Origin: Liolophura sinensis
Lineage: Eukaryota > Mollusca > Polyplacophora > Chitonida > Chitonidae
Length of the DNA: 64,000 nt
Reading direction: 5' to 3'
Assembly: GCF_032854445.1 (NCBI RefSeq)
Contig: NC_088295.1
Span: forward strand, 80,564,028 to 80,628,027
Shown here: positions 47,215 through 59,656 of the stretch, piece after piece
How positions within the stretch are numbered: position 1 is the first letter of the stretch
Layout of the letters: each line of letters opens with the position of its first letter
The notes under the pieces: model-generated
What the model was told of the DNA's origin: nothing
Database searches by the model: none
What the model saw: only the letters and a program-made list of their open reading frames with translations
Program-made: the position numbers and the translations under genes

Positions 47215-49406
47215 AAAGGCCTTAGCATATCAGGAAAGTGTAGTGTAACCTAAATGTACCGCATTTTACAATCACTCACAAATAGTTTTGAAACAGAAAC
47301 AACGACTTTGATGACCTTACGTTGTTTGCGTTGTATAATGAGGAATGAGCACAGACTTGTTTATGTCCTACGCATGCCCATCCCTGTTGTCAATAAAAAA
47401 GGATATTAGAGATCCTTCAGAAATACAAAACATTTCTGACAAGTTGCACCAAAAAACGTAGACCATATATGTGTACCAACCATGACATTGTACAGCTTTC
47501 AACAAACTATATACAACCGGATATCCAGTCCCTTAAAAAAATGCAGGCGCTAGCATAATGTAAAGTTGCACCCTTTGGGTACAGTTGTGGAGCAGTGAGG
47601 ATGTCTAAAGCTTCCTTTAATGTATTAACCAGTACAAACAGTTTAAAATGGGTGCATACGACATTTAAACACAAAACAGATTTCACTGTCTTGACATAGG
47701 TGTTGTGTTTAGGAATAAGCAGAAGACAATACCAAGGAGTTCAGGTCATTACGGCATGTAGTATAGTTCAACAATTACATATTTTACTATGCCGAAATTT
47801 CCTGTACAGCTGTGTTTAATTGTTACACACAGTTATAAATCCACGGCATTGTAAGGAGAAGTCAACTAAGTTTTATCTACATGCGTCATCCAAAAATGAG
47901 GGATGGAGTGTAAGTCTGCCGTTGGATGGATTATGCTCAATTACACCCAGATGTGCTGCACTGTAATCAGTTCTCCTCAATCCCAAAAAACAATGAGTTC
48001 ATGACGCCACTGGGATTTCCGATGTGGCTTTCTCGGTCATTATATCAGCGGAACAGTGAGTGCAACAGTCGGCACTGCGGTGAATGCTGAGTTGTTTACA
48101 TACCCTGAACACATCCTTGTTTTAATGATGGTATCATGGAGGAAACGGGAGTGGAGATCCTGCAGAAAAAAAACAATGCAATATTAATTAATGCGTCCAA
48201 TACTACCACGTGGACCCGATCCGGTTGTGAATACCAATTAAACTCCAGTCTGGATATTGCAAGCGATGTTTTTTTTATGATATGTGAAGACTGTACCTGG
48301 ACAAGTTTTGGCCTCATTTATCCGGCCTTGTTCTATCATTAATAACGAGATATAAATATACTATACACGCGCTTGTCACTGGGCTCAGTTTCAACATTGA
48401 TATTCTGTTCACATTGATCTACATCTAGCTTCGTGATGCGCGTGAACAGAAATAGAAATATACAAAAGTCAAAGCGAAAAGTTCAAGCAGAAAGTCAGCC
48501 CCCAGTAATAAACATTTGACGGAGGCATCCAGTTGTAATGCACGCGTTTTTTTTAGGGAATTAACCTGTAACGAAACATAAATATGTGGGCCTGTGTTCC
48601 GTTACATGCATTGCTTTTAACTCCTGGGTCATGTGAAGGTTAAGTCTCGGCGAGATCTCTTGATTGTTTTTTTATGAATTTTTTCTAATGGTTGTGTATT
48701 TAACATAAAGGCTGCGTTATACAATGTGAGTATTCGGAATGCGGATGCTTACGTGAAAATGCTCTCTCTTTTAGATATGTATGATGATTTCAACGAACAG
48801 GCGTAAGTTTCAAATCATTATGGATAAACTTGGTCTAGTTTTTTGTTCCTGGTTGATAAACAGCAGATGGCTAAAAGCATCACGTACGATAGTTTAACTT
48901 CATATCACACTATGTCAACTTCATCTCAAATATAAAGAGAAGTAATATAAAGTATGTAAGCTGGAGAACGCTTTCCGAGAGTGGTAATTCAATCCAAAAC
49001 GATTAAATTACGTACTATTATAGTCCTGTACGCAACAGCCAGTCTTGGGAAAATTATTATCATTAGCCATACTTAGAGGACACGTGTACTAAAGCTCCCC
49101 GGATATGCGGTGGCGGCGATTATATTGCTGAGGCCTTTCATCCAGCAATGTTCAGGCCAGCCATTCAGGCGTGTCTGCCTGAAAACCCCGTCTGGTTTAT
49201 ACAAATACACACAACCAAACGCCTTTCATCTTCAGTGGACTTGTACGACTTGTTTCGGTCTTTCCATGAAGAGCTAATGGCATATTTTTGACTCGTTGCG
49301 TGTGTGTCCTCGTTTGGCCTCAGGGCACGTATAGAAGTGAAAGCTAAATGAACTCGTTGAGTCGTTCATTGTCATTGTTTGTATATCGTCGGCTAATCAT
49401 CTGGGG
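47215..49406. other. Intergenic, nothing recognised
   Basis: No supported exon. Upstream of the promoter candidate at 49407 there is no obvious reading frame. Confidence 0.4.
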
Positions 49407-49443
49407 TATAAGTAGACACCGAGTAGAACGATATATCAGTCGA
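49407..49443 (+). promoter_or_regulatory. Candidate core promoter: TATA box plus initiator
   Basis: TATAAGTA at 49407-49414 lies 31 bases before the A of an initiator-like TCAGTC (A at 49438), the spacing expected of a TATA/Inr promoter. No other support is available. Confidence 0.42.
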
Positions 49444-49524
49444 CATCTCACCGTCTATACAGCGTGAGAAACAAGCCTCACTTTCACTCACACAGACACA
49501 CCATGACCATCAAACTTGCTGCAG
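49438..49524 (+). other. Candidate first exon with start codon
   Basis: A 65-base leader without another ATG runs from the initiator to ATG 49503, which has A at -3 (ACACCATGA). The frame opens MTIKLAA and may splice at CAG|GTCGGC (49524/49525), a weak donor. Unspliced it ends after 18 codons. The hydrophobic start would suit the beginning of a signal peptide, but no following exon was found, so the product is unknown. Confidence 0.3.
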
Positions 49525-51146
49525 GTCGGCCGGGTTATTTTCGCGCCAAGAACAATTAGGTTAATGTGAAATGGTGAAAATGTGTTCGGCCCGTGCTAAT
49601 TAATGGCATATACAGAATATATATTGTTTTCAGGCACGCATGCGTAAATCGATTTTTTAAGCAACCGGAGGGAAAAACGATAACATCGTTTTTTATTTGT
49701 ACTCTCCCATTACACTGATGGTATTATGATATAATCGTCAAAAATAGACGTAGCATGTCTGGGCAATATATAAACCATTGTTGGTAGTCATGTTGCAATC
49801 TGACCTTGACCTTAATGTATCAGGAATAACTGGGCTTGTGGGTTTGTTATCATAGCTACAGAGATATATTGGAGCGGTAACCGTCACGTTTTGCGGGACC
49901 TCCGGCAGTCCCTGCCTGCTGAAGCTCTACACAAACGTGTGACTTCCCCAACCCCCATGAAGCCTTAGCCAGACGGCCTGCAGATCCGTATGTCCGTCCG
50001 AAGCGATGAGTTATGTATAACCTGAGTCCCACAATTCAACCTGTGTCACATACCGCGTGAGTTTTGTCTCTGGTGTTGTGTGATTGAGCCTGACCATGAC
50101 ACATGACAACTATCACCAGCAAAACAGATTTTATGTTGTCTTTTACTACGTCTTTTACAGTCATCCTTTAAGAAGAGATGCAAATGACAAATGAAAGCCC
50201 CTTAGCTAAAACACACACGTAAATGACACATTTATTTGTTTATTTTAATTAATGGCCTTTGAAGGATGTTCGAAAGAAGGGTGTGAGCTTATTCAAAAAT
50301 AACGGTAATTTATTTCAGTTCCAGTTCAGGAGATTTATAAATGAGAAATAAAGAGACAAGCAGACTTATTAAAATTGATGAATTGGATTTCTTCGACCAC
50401 TTGAAGATGGTTAAAGGCCTTATACAATTGGAGCATATATCAGCAGGATGTTCTGTTGTGACCTTGGCTCTAATTTACAGGTTAATCTTAAAGACTGCTT
50501 TTAACGCGATGCGGTGCGTCATCTAAGCTACACGCTATCATATCATATACGATGCTATGCCGCAGCGTCACGCTTATTTGATAAATTAACACATGGTGAT
50601 GGGACGATGTTTCAAACAGGAAACAGCATTGGTTAATGTTAGGTCTACCATCGATCACGCCTGTAGCGCAAAGAAGTAACAATGCAACGACACGGCTACA
50701 AAAAATCAGACTATACACTCTTGTGTTAAGTAAAATTTAAATGGTTAAATCCGACATTTTGCCAGTTTGTGAAGGAGGAAGACCTTTTATAGTGTAAGAT
50801 TAACACTTTCTTAACTGCTGGGAACTGAAATAAATCCGTTTTCTAGACATGATCGACATGGCGACCTCACTGGCTCTTCCTGATCGGCAACCTGGCTCTT
50901 CACGCCCAATGGCACCTGAACCAGAGGGCGTCCTGCAAGACGTCCACCACCCATATACAAGCTATGTTTAAAGACAAACCCAGATGCAGCTGGAACCATA
51001 ACTACTTAGGTCTGCTGACAATGAATACAGCTTGTTTAAGTTGCCTTCTGATACTGACAGACAGACAAATTACATTCATTTCAGTAATATATATGGTCCA
51101 TGGAAAATAAATACAACGATGAATAGTGATATACAATTAGTTAGTG
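49525..51146. other. No supported gene
   Basis: An acceptor-like TTTATTTCAG at about 50318 precedes a 61-codon ORF at 50341, but phase and composition do not link it convincingly to the exon at 49503. Otherwise nothing was recognised. Confidence 0.35.
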
Positions 51147-51187
51147 AGTATATATACGGTGGCCAGCATTATCGTGGGAGGAAACAC
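51147..51187 (-). repeat. Short SINE body fragment
   Basis: GGTGGCCAGCATTATCGTGG with flanking GAGGAAAC matches the family body; both ends are missing. Confidence 0.6.
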
Positions 51188-51679
51188 AAAGACCTATCTG
51201 ACTGGAAAAATGAAATTAATGGCTATCAAATATACCTACAATTTATATTATACATCCGAGACAAACTTAGAACAAATCAATTCCAATATCATGAACACAA
51301 ACTGGAAATGTGGAAGGAAATAAACTACCACCTTGTCTCACGTCATTTCAAATAGCAATGGTGTCGGATAGAACTGAACCCCATTTTATGGCCAGCAGTT
51401 GGGAGTTACACCACATAGATTACTCATGTGCAAATGAGGATTTGGAGCAATATGTTTCTTAAGCACGGTCCAGTGATTCACGTGATAAAGGCTTTACAAG
51501 CATCGAAGAAAACATGGGAAAGTCAAACTGCCGTACGTAAAATATAAAATAACAACCTCCTCCAGCCAGACACAGGTTACCAAGTTGATTTAAAACTATA
51601 CTGCCATTTTGAATGTTTTCACACACCCTTGTGCTGTGGTGAACATCTGTAATTTCAATGCATTCTGCAGTTAGGACAC

Positions 51680-52510
51680 GCCGCCTTAATTCTACAACAT
51701 AAATGTGGTTGGGTAATACGTGCCTCCTAAATTATGGCTAACAACTTGCCAATGCATACCTCATAAACAATTACAACATGGATCTCAATGGTCAATAACG
51801 TCTCCTTAATTCTACAACATAATTGCCAATGCATACCTCATAAACTCTTACAACATGGATCTCAATGGTCAATAACGTCTCCTTAATTCTACAACATAAT
51901 TGTCAATGCATACCTCATAAACAATTACAACATGGATCTCAATGGTCAATAACGTCTCTTTAATTCTACAACATATTTGTCAATGCATACCTCATAAACT
52001 CTTACAACATGGATCTCAATGGTCAATAACGTCTCTTTAATTCTACAACATAATTGTCAATGCATACCTCATAAACTCTTACAACATGGATCTCAATGGT
52101 CAATAACGTCTCCTTAATTCTACAACATAATTGTCAATGCATACCTAATAAACTCTGACAACATGGATCTCAATGGTCAATAACGTCTCCTTAATTCTAC
52201 AACATAATTGTCAATGCATACCTCATAAACTCTTACAACATGGATCTCAATGGTCAATAACGTCTCCTTAATTCTACAACATAATTGTCAATGCATACCT
52301 CATAAACTCTTACAACATGGATCTCAATGGTCAATAACGTCTCCTTAATTCTACAACATAATTGTCAATGCATACCTCATAAACTCTTACAACATGGATC
52401 TCAATGGTCAATAACGTCTCCTTAATTCTACAACATAATTGTCAATGCATACCTAATAAACTCTTACAACATGGATCTCAATGGTCAATAACGTCTCCTT
52501 AATTCTACAA
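51680..52510. repeat. Minisatellite array, 77-bp units, 10 copies
   Basis: GATCTCAATGGTCAATAACG recurs every 77 bases from 51781 to 52474. Units contain ACAACATAATTGTCAATGCA and ACAACATGGATCTCAATGG, which are two diverged versions of the same ~38-bp piece, so the 77-mer is a dimer. A subset of units carries AAACAATTACAAC instead of AAACTCTTACAAC. Confidence 0.95.
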
Positions 52511-53175
52511 CGCAGTTGTTAATACAAGCCACCTAAATTCTTACAACATGATTATCAATGGTTAATAATAATAAAAAAATTGCCGATGTGACGTTAAGCC
52601 ATAATCATTCATTCATTCATTCATTCAATTGTTAATACACACCTCTCAAAGTCTACAAAACAATTGTCAGTGGTTAATGCAAGCCTATTAAACTCTAACG
52701 GCAATTCCCAATGGTCAATGCAGGTCTACTAAATGCTAACAACTTGATTGTTTATAGTTAAAACATGTCTCCTAAGTGCTAACAACATGATTGTCTATAA
52801 GCTAAAGCATGCCTCATAAATGCTAGCAACAAGATTGTCTATAGTTAAAGCATTCCTCATAAATGCTAACAACATAATAGCCTATAGTTAAAACATGCCT
52901 CCAAAATGATAATAATATAATTGCCTATAGTTAAAACATGCCTACCAAATGCTAACAACGTGATTGTCCATAGTTAAAACATTCCTCATAAATGCTAACA
53001 ACATGCTTGTCTGTACCTAAACATGCGGTCTAAATGCCAACAACATGATTGTCTATAGTTAAAACATGTCCCCTAAACGCTAACAACATAATTGTCTATA
53101 GTTAAAACAAAATGCTAACAACATAATTGCCTATAGTTACAACATGCCTTCCAAACCCTAACAACATGATTGTCG
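52511..53175. repeat. Degenerate minisatellite array, about 43-bp units
   Basis: Units read like CATGCCTCCTAAATGCTAAC, then AACATGATTGTCTATAGTTA. They are related to the half-unit of the neighbouring 77-bp array but much more diverged. At 52575-52626 it is interrupted by a repeat tail (GACGTTAAGCCATAATCATT plus ATTC repeats) of a third SINE type. Confidence 0.9.
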
Positions 53176-54655
53176 GAAGTTGATAATATGATCTGAGTGT
53201 GTACATGTGCTTCAAAACACCAGGAGATATGTTGCTCTTGTTTTACAAATGCCATCCCCATGTTGCACGGGAAGTAACAGGACTTAAGGTATTGTGCGAG
53301 TTGACAGTCAAGATTCACCGCAGCCCATGCCTCATTGTTAAGTATTTGAATTTATTGTGGTGCTAATAAATCAAGTGTGATAACACAAATAGGACCTTCT
53401 GTCGGCAAAAACCAGATCAGAATCAATCTGAGCTCGACGGAAGGTGGCAGCTGGTATGGCATGTGGACAAATGGTAGTTCAATCCCTCGTGTCTGAGCTT
53501 GCAGACAAAATTACTTTACAGTATGGGAAATTGACAGTGTTGAGTAGCCTTATCATGCAGTTTTATCGGGGGGAGTTTTGAGCCTATAGCATAGAATTTA
53601 GTATATTTAGTATGGTAATGGTGAAATAAGAGGAAATGACAGTTGGGAATATCGAGCTTGGCAGGGAAGCAGCATGCGTTCTCGCAAAGTACCAGTCAGA
53701 AGGTTGATATACAGTAACTGCGTGCACGTCACTGCACGTGAACGAATTCGGGCCAAATGTGAAGCGCCATCAATCAACAGTTATCCACGACGGTCACGGT
53801 CACGGTTACGTTGTTTCACGCTACAGTATGGTAAACTCTGTTGTTAAATGGCGTCATTTGAGACCTGGTAGATCCATCGCAGCATGTTTGTATGCCCTAA
53901 AGCGCAAAATGTTTACGTTTATGTAGAACGAAATGTAAATATAAGCCATTTAATTAGTTGGGATTACAGAAGCGTGTAACCCACAGGGTAAATGTTCGCC
54001 TGTTGTGAACAAAGACTAGAGATATTTTTAATTGATAGTCCACACAAACACTGGATGGATTTTACACATATTCAACAAATTAACCATGAACTATTTCTCC
54101 AGACCGCGTGAAAATCACGAAGTTGAAACTACTGTAACACCTGTTTATCTTCATGATGGTACCTGGTGATGTGAAATTTCAAATATTGGCCCAAAAAGAC
54201 CATATCCGTATCCGCACAATGAGGTCGGTGGTTCACTGTTTCAGCTGTGACTTTGTCAAGAGATTTTTGAGATGCTATTGAATGTCGGCTGTTCACTATG
54301 GGCGCTGAAGTTCCCTCCACCCATATACCTGATTGCCGTCATCAATTCAAATTCATCTAAGATTTTCGCTTTCCGCATTGCGATAGCGTTATATTACCGG
54401 ACGACTGGAGCAGGGGGAACAACTTTGGCCATATATATAGTACGATTTGTCTCCCTTTGACCATTGTCTTTGGGCACCAACGGAGATAAACATTTGATTC
54501 TTGCCGACGCGAATAAAGTTCTATATCAAGAGGCTTGTCAAGCAACTGGCGAAGTAGTGTGATCCATCTTCCCCAAAAGTCAGGACTACTGTAGTCGTGA
54601 GGAGAACAGAGGTAATTAGTGAAGTAAATGAAAAGTCCTTTGTGATAGTTTGTGT
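53176..54655. other. Intergenic, nothing recognised
   Basis: Short frames only, none with protein-like features. Confidence 0.4.
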
Positions 54656-54785
54656 ATTTATTTATTTATTTATTTTAGATAAATAAAACGTTCTTTGCGA
54701 AATTTAATTTTACTAGGGTTTTCACGCCACTGGATACTGATTATTTCATTTAAGCGACGGGTGATTATATTTGTATAATGGGACG
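54656..54785 (-). repeat. Highly decayed SINE relic
   Basis: An ATTT-repeat tail is followed, after an insertion, by TTTTCACGCCACTGGATACT, then TATTTCATTTAAGCGACGGG and TATAATGGGA. These align in order with the family body. Confidence 0.5.
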
Positions 54786-55711
54786 AAAGAACAAAGAAGC
54801 TGAATAGAACTCTTCACGCTTCCAAACAAAAATGTAACCAGCAAGCTGGTTAAATCTTGCATGGAGTCAAACTTACGGCGTCATTCGTCAGAGATTTCTA
54901 AATTAAAGAGAAGTGACAATACATTTTAACTTCCCAACTAAACGACGAATTTGAGATCTAAGGATACCAAATGGTGATATGCTAGCATCTCCCAACGCAT
55001 GGTGAAAGGGGGGAAACTTTGTTCCGATATTAACAAACTGCATGAGAGTTATTTCCCCTTGACCATTGTCCCTTAAACAAGCGCTTGCTTTTGCAGAGGT
55101 CGTGTGTTGAACTTAGTTCCGATCATCGGCGACAGGGGAATCTGTTCAGTCTTGACATCGAGGTGAGCAGTGGACGGCGCTCCTGAGGGGGCCAGCGAAA
55201 CCGTTTTCGCAGTATCCCGCCTGCTTTAACCGAAGACCAGCTTCATTGAGAGTCGCCCTAAGAAACAAATAAACAGCAGCACAATTCCTTTTGGAATCTA
55301 GTTTGATGGTTCATTAAAGCGTGTGTTAATTGTGACTGGAATGTTTTATTTACACGAATACGAGTAATACCAGATAAAGTTGAAGGGGCATAATACCACT
55401 AAAATTAAATTGTACTCAGTGAGTTCTGGAAAGGTTGGTTTTCACTTGATTGTTCAGTTGTATCTTTTCATTGGATTGACTGATGATGTGGAGGATGCAT
55501 CAAACTCTGGGCAACGTTGCACGGAATTATTATTATCAATTGTACAATTCTTTGACATACTGTGCCGATTTTGAATATTCTCCAAATTCAATATGTATTC
55601 TGCATACATGCGCTGAAGTCCAAGCTGTAAATCTCTGACCTACCCCATCTTGAGTCGCTTTGTTCATCGAGTGAGTACTCATTCATGAGGTAGTCACTGA
55701 ACGTGATCAAC
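54786..55711. other. Intergenic, nothing recognised
   Basis: No supported frame or repeat. Confidence 0.4.
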
Positions 55712-55718
55712 TTTTGCC

Positions 55719-56138
55719 TGGAACACACTACAGACGGATTTTTTCGCTCGTACAGGCCTATTTTGTGAATTTCTGAAAATCGACCTAGTGTGTCCGGGTT
55801 GGCGACGGCGTATTTCGCAAGCGATCTGGTTCGCCCCGAAATTTACTTGTATCAAACATGTGAGATACTAGCGAAGAAATACGCCGCCGATTTCACTCTC
55901 TCTGCGTAGTGTTTCCACTCAAGCGAATTTCGTCGATCGAGACACGGAATTGTGTTGAATTGGGATATTTTGTTTGTGTCACATGGTGCACTAGGTCACA
56001 CGACATAACCTAATGATCACGATCGGCGGAAATATCCGCCAAGTGTGTCTGCAACAATGCTCCGAATATCGTCAGCGTATTTCGCGGGTGATAAAGTTCG
56101 TTACTACAAGCGACAAAATCAGCCGAGTGTGTCCCCAG
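55719..56138. mobile_element. Possible hAT-like MITE
   Basis: About 420 bases, unusually CpG-rich. The ends are imperfect inverted repeats of roughly 30 bases: left GGAACACACTACAGACGGAT, right reverse complement CTGGGGACACACTCGGCTGA, both continuing into GATTTT and TCGC. It is flanked by TTTTGCC (55712-55718) and TTTTACC (56139-56145), a near-match 7-8-bp target duplication. Internal CGTATTTCGC motifs occur in both orientations. No transposase is present. Confidence 0.45.
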
Positions 56139-56145
56139 TTTTACC

Positions 56146-57642
56146 TAACCCCTGTTTCTTCAACACTGTTGCCAATAAGACACAGCAGTGAAGTGACCAA
56201 TGCTTACCACGGCGTTCCCGCCAAAAAAAGTCACACTACTTCTGGACAAGGGATAGAGATTGCAGCCAGTGTAATGTCCATGATTGTACTTATTATCACT
56301 TAATAAGAAAAATGTATCAACGTATAAAACGAAGCTGAAGTCATATAGATCGAGAAAAACACAAGGTCTGAGAGAGACAGACAGACTGTTTATCATATTT
56401 ATGGATTGGGAAACCAATCTGTATAATGCATCATTTTAAGTTTGAATCAGTCGTTTCAAATAGAAAACAAAAATATTATTCTTTCTGGACTTGTGCCAAT
56501 CACGGTCACATCTTTCTCAACATGTACATGAGATATATATATAACAGGTGTCAAAAAGATTCACTTATCAGTGAATAACGAACAGTTAAAAGATAATGCG
56601 AGAATGCGATTTTATTGTCAAAATTCACATCAACCTGTGATTTTTTTTGGAGAAATTTGTCATGATAAACACATCCTAGTGATGATTGTTTCCGATTGTT
56701 CTAGTATACATTGTATATGTGTTATGTTTATATGAGTGACCAGTCAGTTTACACGTCAGTTGAGCTCATATACATAGTCTCACATATAAGACCTAACATA
56801 TCAGACTCACATCTGAGCATTCTATTATTTGTTCAAAAAGCCACGAAGCACACTCACCATTACGTACACGAAACCACCACGGGGACAAGGGACCATTTTA
56901 ACACACATTGTGACTGCTTAGCATATAAAGACAGACGAACAGTCGGTAAAATGAACTGACGTGTAGTTAAGATAATCAGCGAAATGTGGCGTTGACATTC
57001 GCAGGTTGACATCTAAAATATGAGTATATGGCTAACTTGCGATGTAATCACGTATATATAATATTTACATAACCAATATGAAGAAAGGGCTACACCATAA
57101 ATTATGCAGGTGGAACTGTTTGCATCTAACCGACGCTACCTCGCCAACATATAAGATAACAAGATAAATATTGCTGTATGCTATATTTAAAGCAATAAAA
57201 TCTATTCCAGAAGTTATTTGGAGAGTTCACTCTAAGGCGGTCAGGTGTGCACTCTTGTATACTGTGAACTAGAGACTTACCCCACCCATATGCACACGTA
57301 TACTAGAGCTATTGTAATTCAGTGTGTGTATCAAAATGTGACTTTTGTGTGACGTACACGTAGAGTGTTACACGTTAATTCACGGAGCGCTTTCATGAGA
57401 AAGAGAAAGAGGAGACAATTCCGTTATATACTATAGCTACCGGCGTATATATGGTGAGTTATGTAAAATACCATTTAATCTTATTAGTCATCTTTACAAG
57501 CCAGAATATCTGCTGGGCTGGTACAAAAAGTACGGGTAATTGTATATAGCCTGTCGTAATAAGCCAGATGCCGCCCGAAAATAAACTCAGAGTGGAAGCT
57601 GAGTTAAATGTGGAGGTAATTACTGGCGCGCGGAGAGTGTCC
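56146..57642. other. Intergenic, nothing recognised
   Basis: No supported gene. Confidence 0.4.
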
Positions 57643-57705
57643 CACGGTTAGCTAACCGTGTAAGCCATTCCCCAGACACGGTTACATGCACGGTAAGTTA
57701 ACCGT
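57643..57705. other. Cluster of AACCGT/ACGGTT palindromes
   Basis: CACGGTTAGCTAACCGTG (57643-57660) is a perfect 18-bp palindrome. ACGGTAAGTTAACCGT (57690-57705) is a near-palindrome of the same half-site, with another CACGGTTA in between. The half-site resembles a Myb-type YAAC[CG]G site; binding is inference. Confidence 0.45.
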
Positions 57706-58199
57706 CCACCGGCGGGGATGTCAAATAGGCATCCATCATCTCAGATTAGTTTATCAAGTAACTGAACCACTTTGGTGATATATCCTCCAAATAAATTAAC
57801 ATACTTCGTGACCGAGTAAGAAAGGTGTACATATGCATATATATGAGAGTTTCACATTCAACACAACCCATTTACATAGAATACCTGAATGCTTAGGTAA
57901 GCTCAAACACTCTCACCGAAGAGACTGTAAGGTAAATTTAAATGCTATAAGCTGCTAAAAGATTTGCTCCTTTTATCTCTCACACGGGTCTTACTTTGTT
58001 ATGTCGATACACTAACAAAGATTTGTAACGTCTTTATAATTTATACTATACCGGCTGACACCTTTTATTTTATACATGCTTTCTACTTTCTGATGCTGTA
58101 GACCGCAAACACTGGATATCTATCTGAAGGAACAAGACCCATTGTTTTCTCGAAAAAAAAGTCATACAGCTATAGCAATTTTTTTTTTTCAAAAAAAGT
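57706..58199. other. Intergenic, nothing recognised
   Basis: AT-rich sequence without a supported frame or repeat. Confidence 0.4.
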
Positions 58200-58645
58200 C
58201 CCCACCGCGGCCAAACACTTTCTCAGCTTCCGAGCGATGGATAACACTTTTAGCGGTGTACAAACGCGTTCCCGCGATGACTAAGGCTTTCTGGCGGTGA
58301 CTAATGCTTCGCAGAGGCGGTAAATAATGCTCCCCATTGATGAATAACGATTTCTGATGGTGACCAACGCTTCTAAAAGACAGTAAATAATGCTTTCCAC
58401 TGATGAATAACGATTTCACAACGAGGCATGATGCTTTCTGATGCTGAACAACGTTTCACAACGGTTTCTGACGGTGAACAACGCTTCCTACGACAAATAA
58501 CGCTTTCTGGCGTTGAACAACTCTTCCCCGCGATGAATATTGCTTTCCGGCGATGCATAAACGCATAAGGAAGCGATCAAAGATTAACTGCTTTCTGAAT
58601 GTGTACAACGATAATACTAGGGATGAATAATGTGAACAACAGATT
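58200..58645. repeat. Degenerate short-unit array
   Basis: Repeating phrases GATGAATAACG, CTTTCTGGCG, GGTGAACAACGCTTCC recur irregularly at about 18-37-base spacing. The array is much decayed and lies directly beside the inverted-repeat element that starts at 58660. Confidence 0.75.
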
Positions 58646-59590
58646 CCCCGGGATGAGTACACTGTTGGCAAATCCCGTAAATTATACGATTTTTTACCAT
58701 AAAATTTACGGTGATGAGCCGTTCTGTCAATATACGGATAACTACCGTACGAAGTCCGTAATATACGGCCGTCTACCGTTAACGTCGTAGGTCGATCTAA
58801 ACAAGGGAGATAACAAACTTAAGTCATACTGTCCAGTATCAACTAAACTGATGAGAAATTAAACAAAACAAACGACTATGCAATATTAACATGAATGTTA
58901 CGTGGACATATACATATGTACTGCCCTTCCCAATAAATTAAACGTCATACCAAAGATAAGCCACAGGCTTCATTACTGCTGTGGGTATAGCCTGCATGTA
59001 ACCCCAGATAAACTCGTGATTTGTAATTGTCACTTATGTGTTATTTAAATAAAATGCCTTATTTTGATATATGAAAAACTATTAAGTTTTTGGTGTGAAA
59101 AATAGATCACGAAGGGTTTAGCGATGCTTGTGTACACAAGACGTACTGGGTTCTTCCCCCCGTCGTCAGATGTCGCGTCGCTGGAATTTCCTTGGCGCCA
59201 ATTTGTGAAAAGAGGTGAGCCATACATCTGTTCAGAAACTATATTTTAGCAACTCTAAGAAATATTTGAGGACGTAAAAACACGACAGTTTTGTTTCCTT
59301 TACCAGTTAACTCTCATAACGGACGAGTAACACCACTTATCTATGCTGCTAACTGCGTGACAACAACAGCCAAACTTGTACTATTGTAGGCAGCTTTCCT
59401 TTCAGGTAATGGGAAGACAAATTTGATTTCTAGGTTGACAATAACCCGAAGGGCTTAGTTTTCTTACTTCCCTATGGCCAGGTAGGCCTACAGTTGTAAA
59501 CCGTGATTTTAAAATATTGACAAGAGAAGTTTACATGAAATCAAGAATCTCCAAGAAAAAGCGCTATGTAATTTTCACGCCTGCTTTCAG

Positions 59591-59656
59591 GAACATGCAA
59601 CAACTGAGGAAGTTCAGGTTACATTTCTTCGAGCCACCCATTTCTTGTGGTTTTTG
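59591..59656 (+). other. Possible 66-bp exon
   Basis: It has an acceptor CACGCCTGCTTTCAG before and a strong donor GTGAGT after. The 22 in-frame codons include EEVQVTFLRATHFLWF, which has the hydrophobic pattern of a beta-strand pair and is loosely reminiscent of a Tudor-like fold. The frame is also open upstream to a TAA at 59510. Joined in phase to the next acceptor (60682) it would soon stop, so no gene model follows. The product is not recognised. Confidence 0.25.

Noticed and set aside
50318-50526. Second exon for the promoter candidate at 49407
   Set aside because: Joining in phase from 49524 gives a stop within about ten codons, and the ATG-led frame there has no hydrophobic continuation of a signal peptide.
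51032-51355. 107-codon ORF
   Set aside because: It runs through a SINE body fragment at 51147-51187, and the remainder is ordinary AT-rich translation.
56013-56303. 96-codon ORF
   Set aside because: Half of it lies inside the MITE-like element, and the rest shows no motif.
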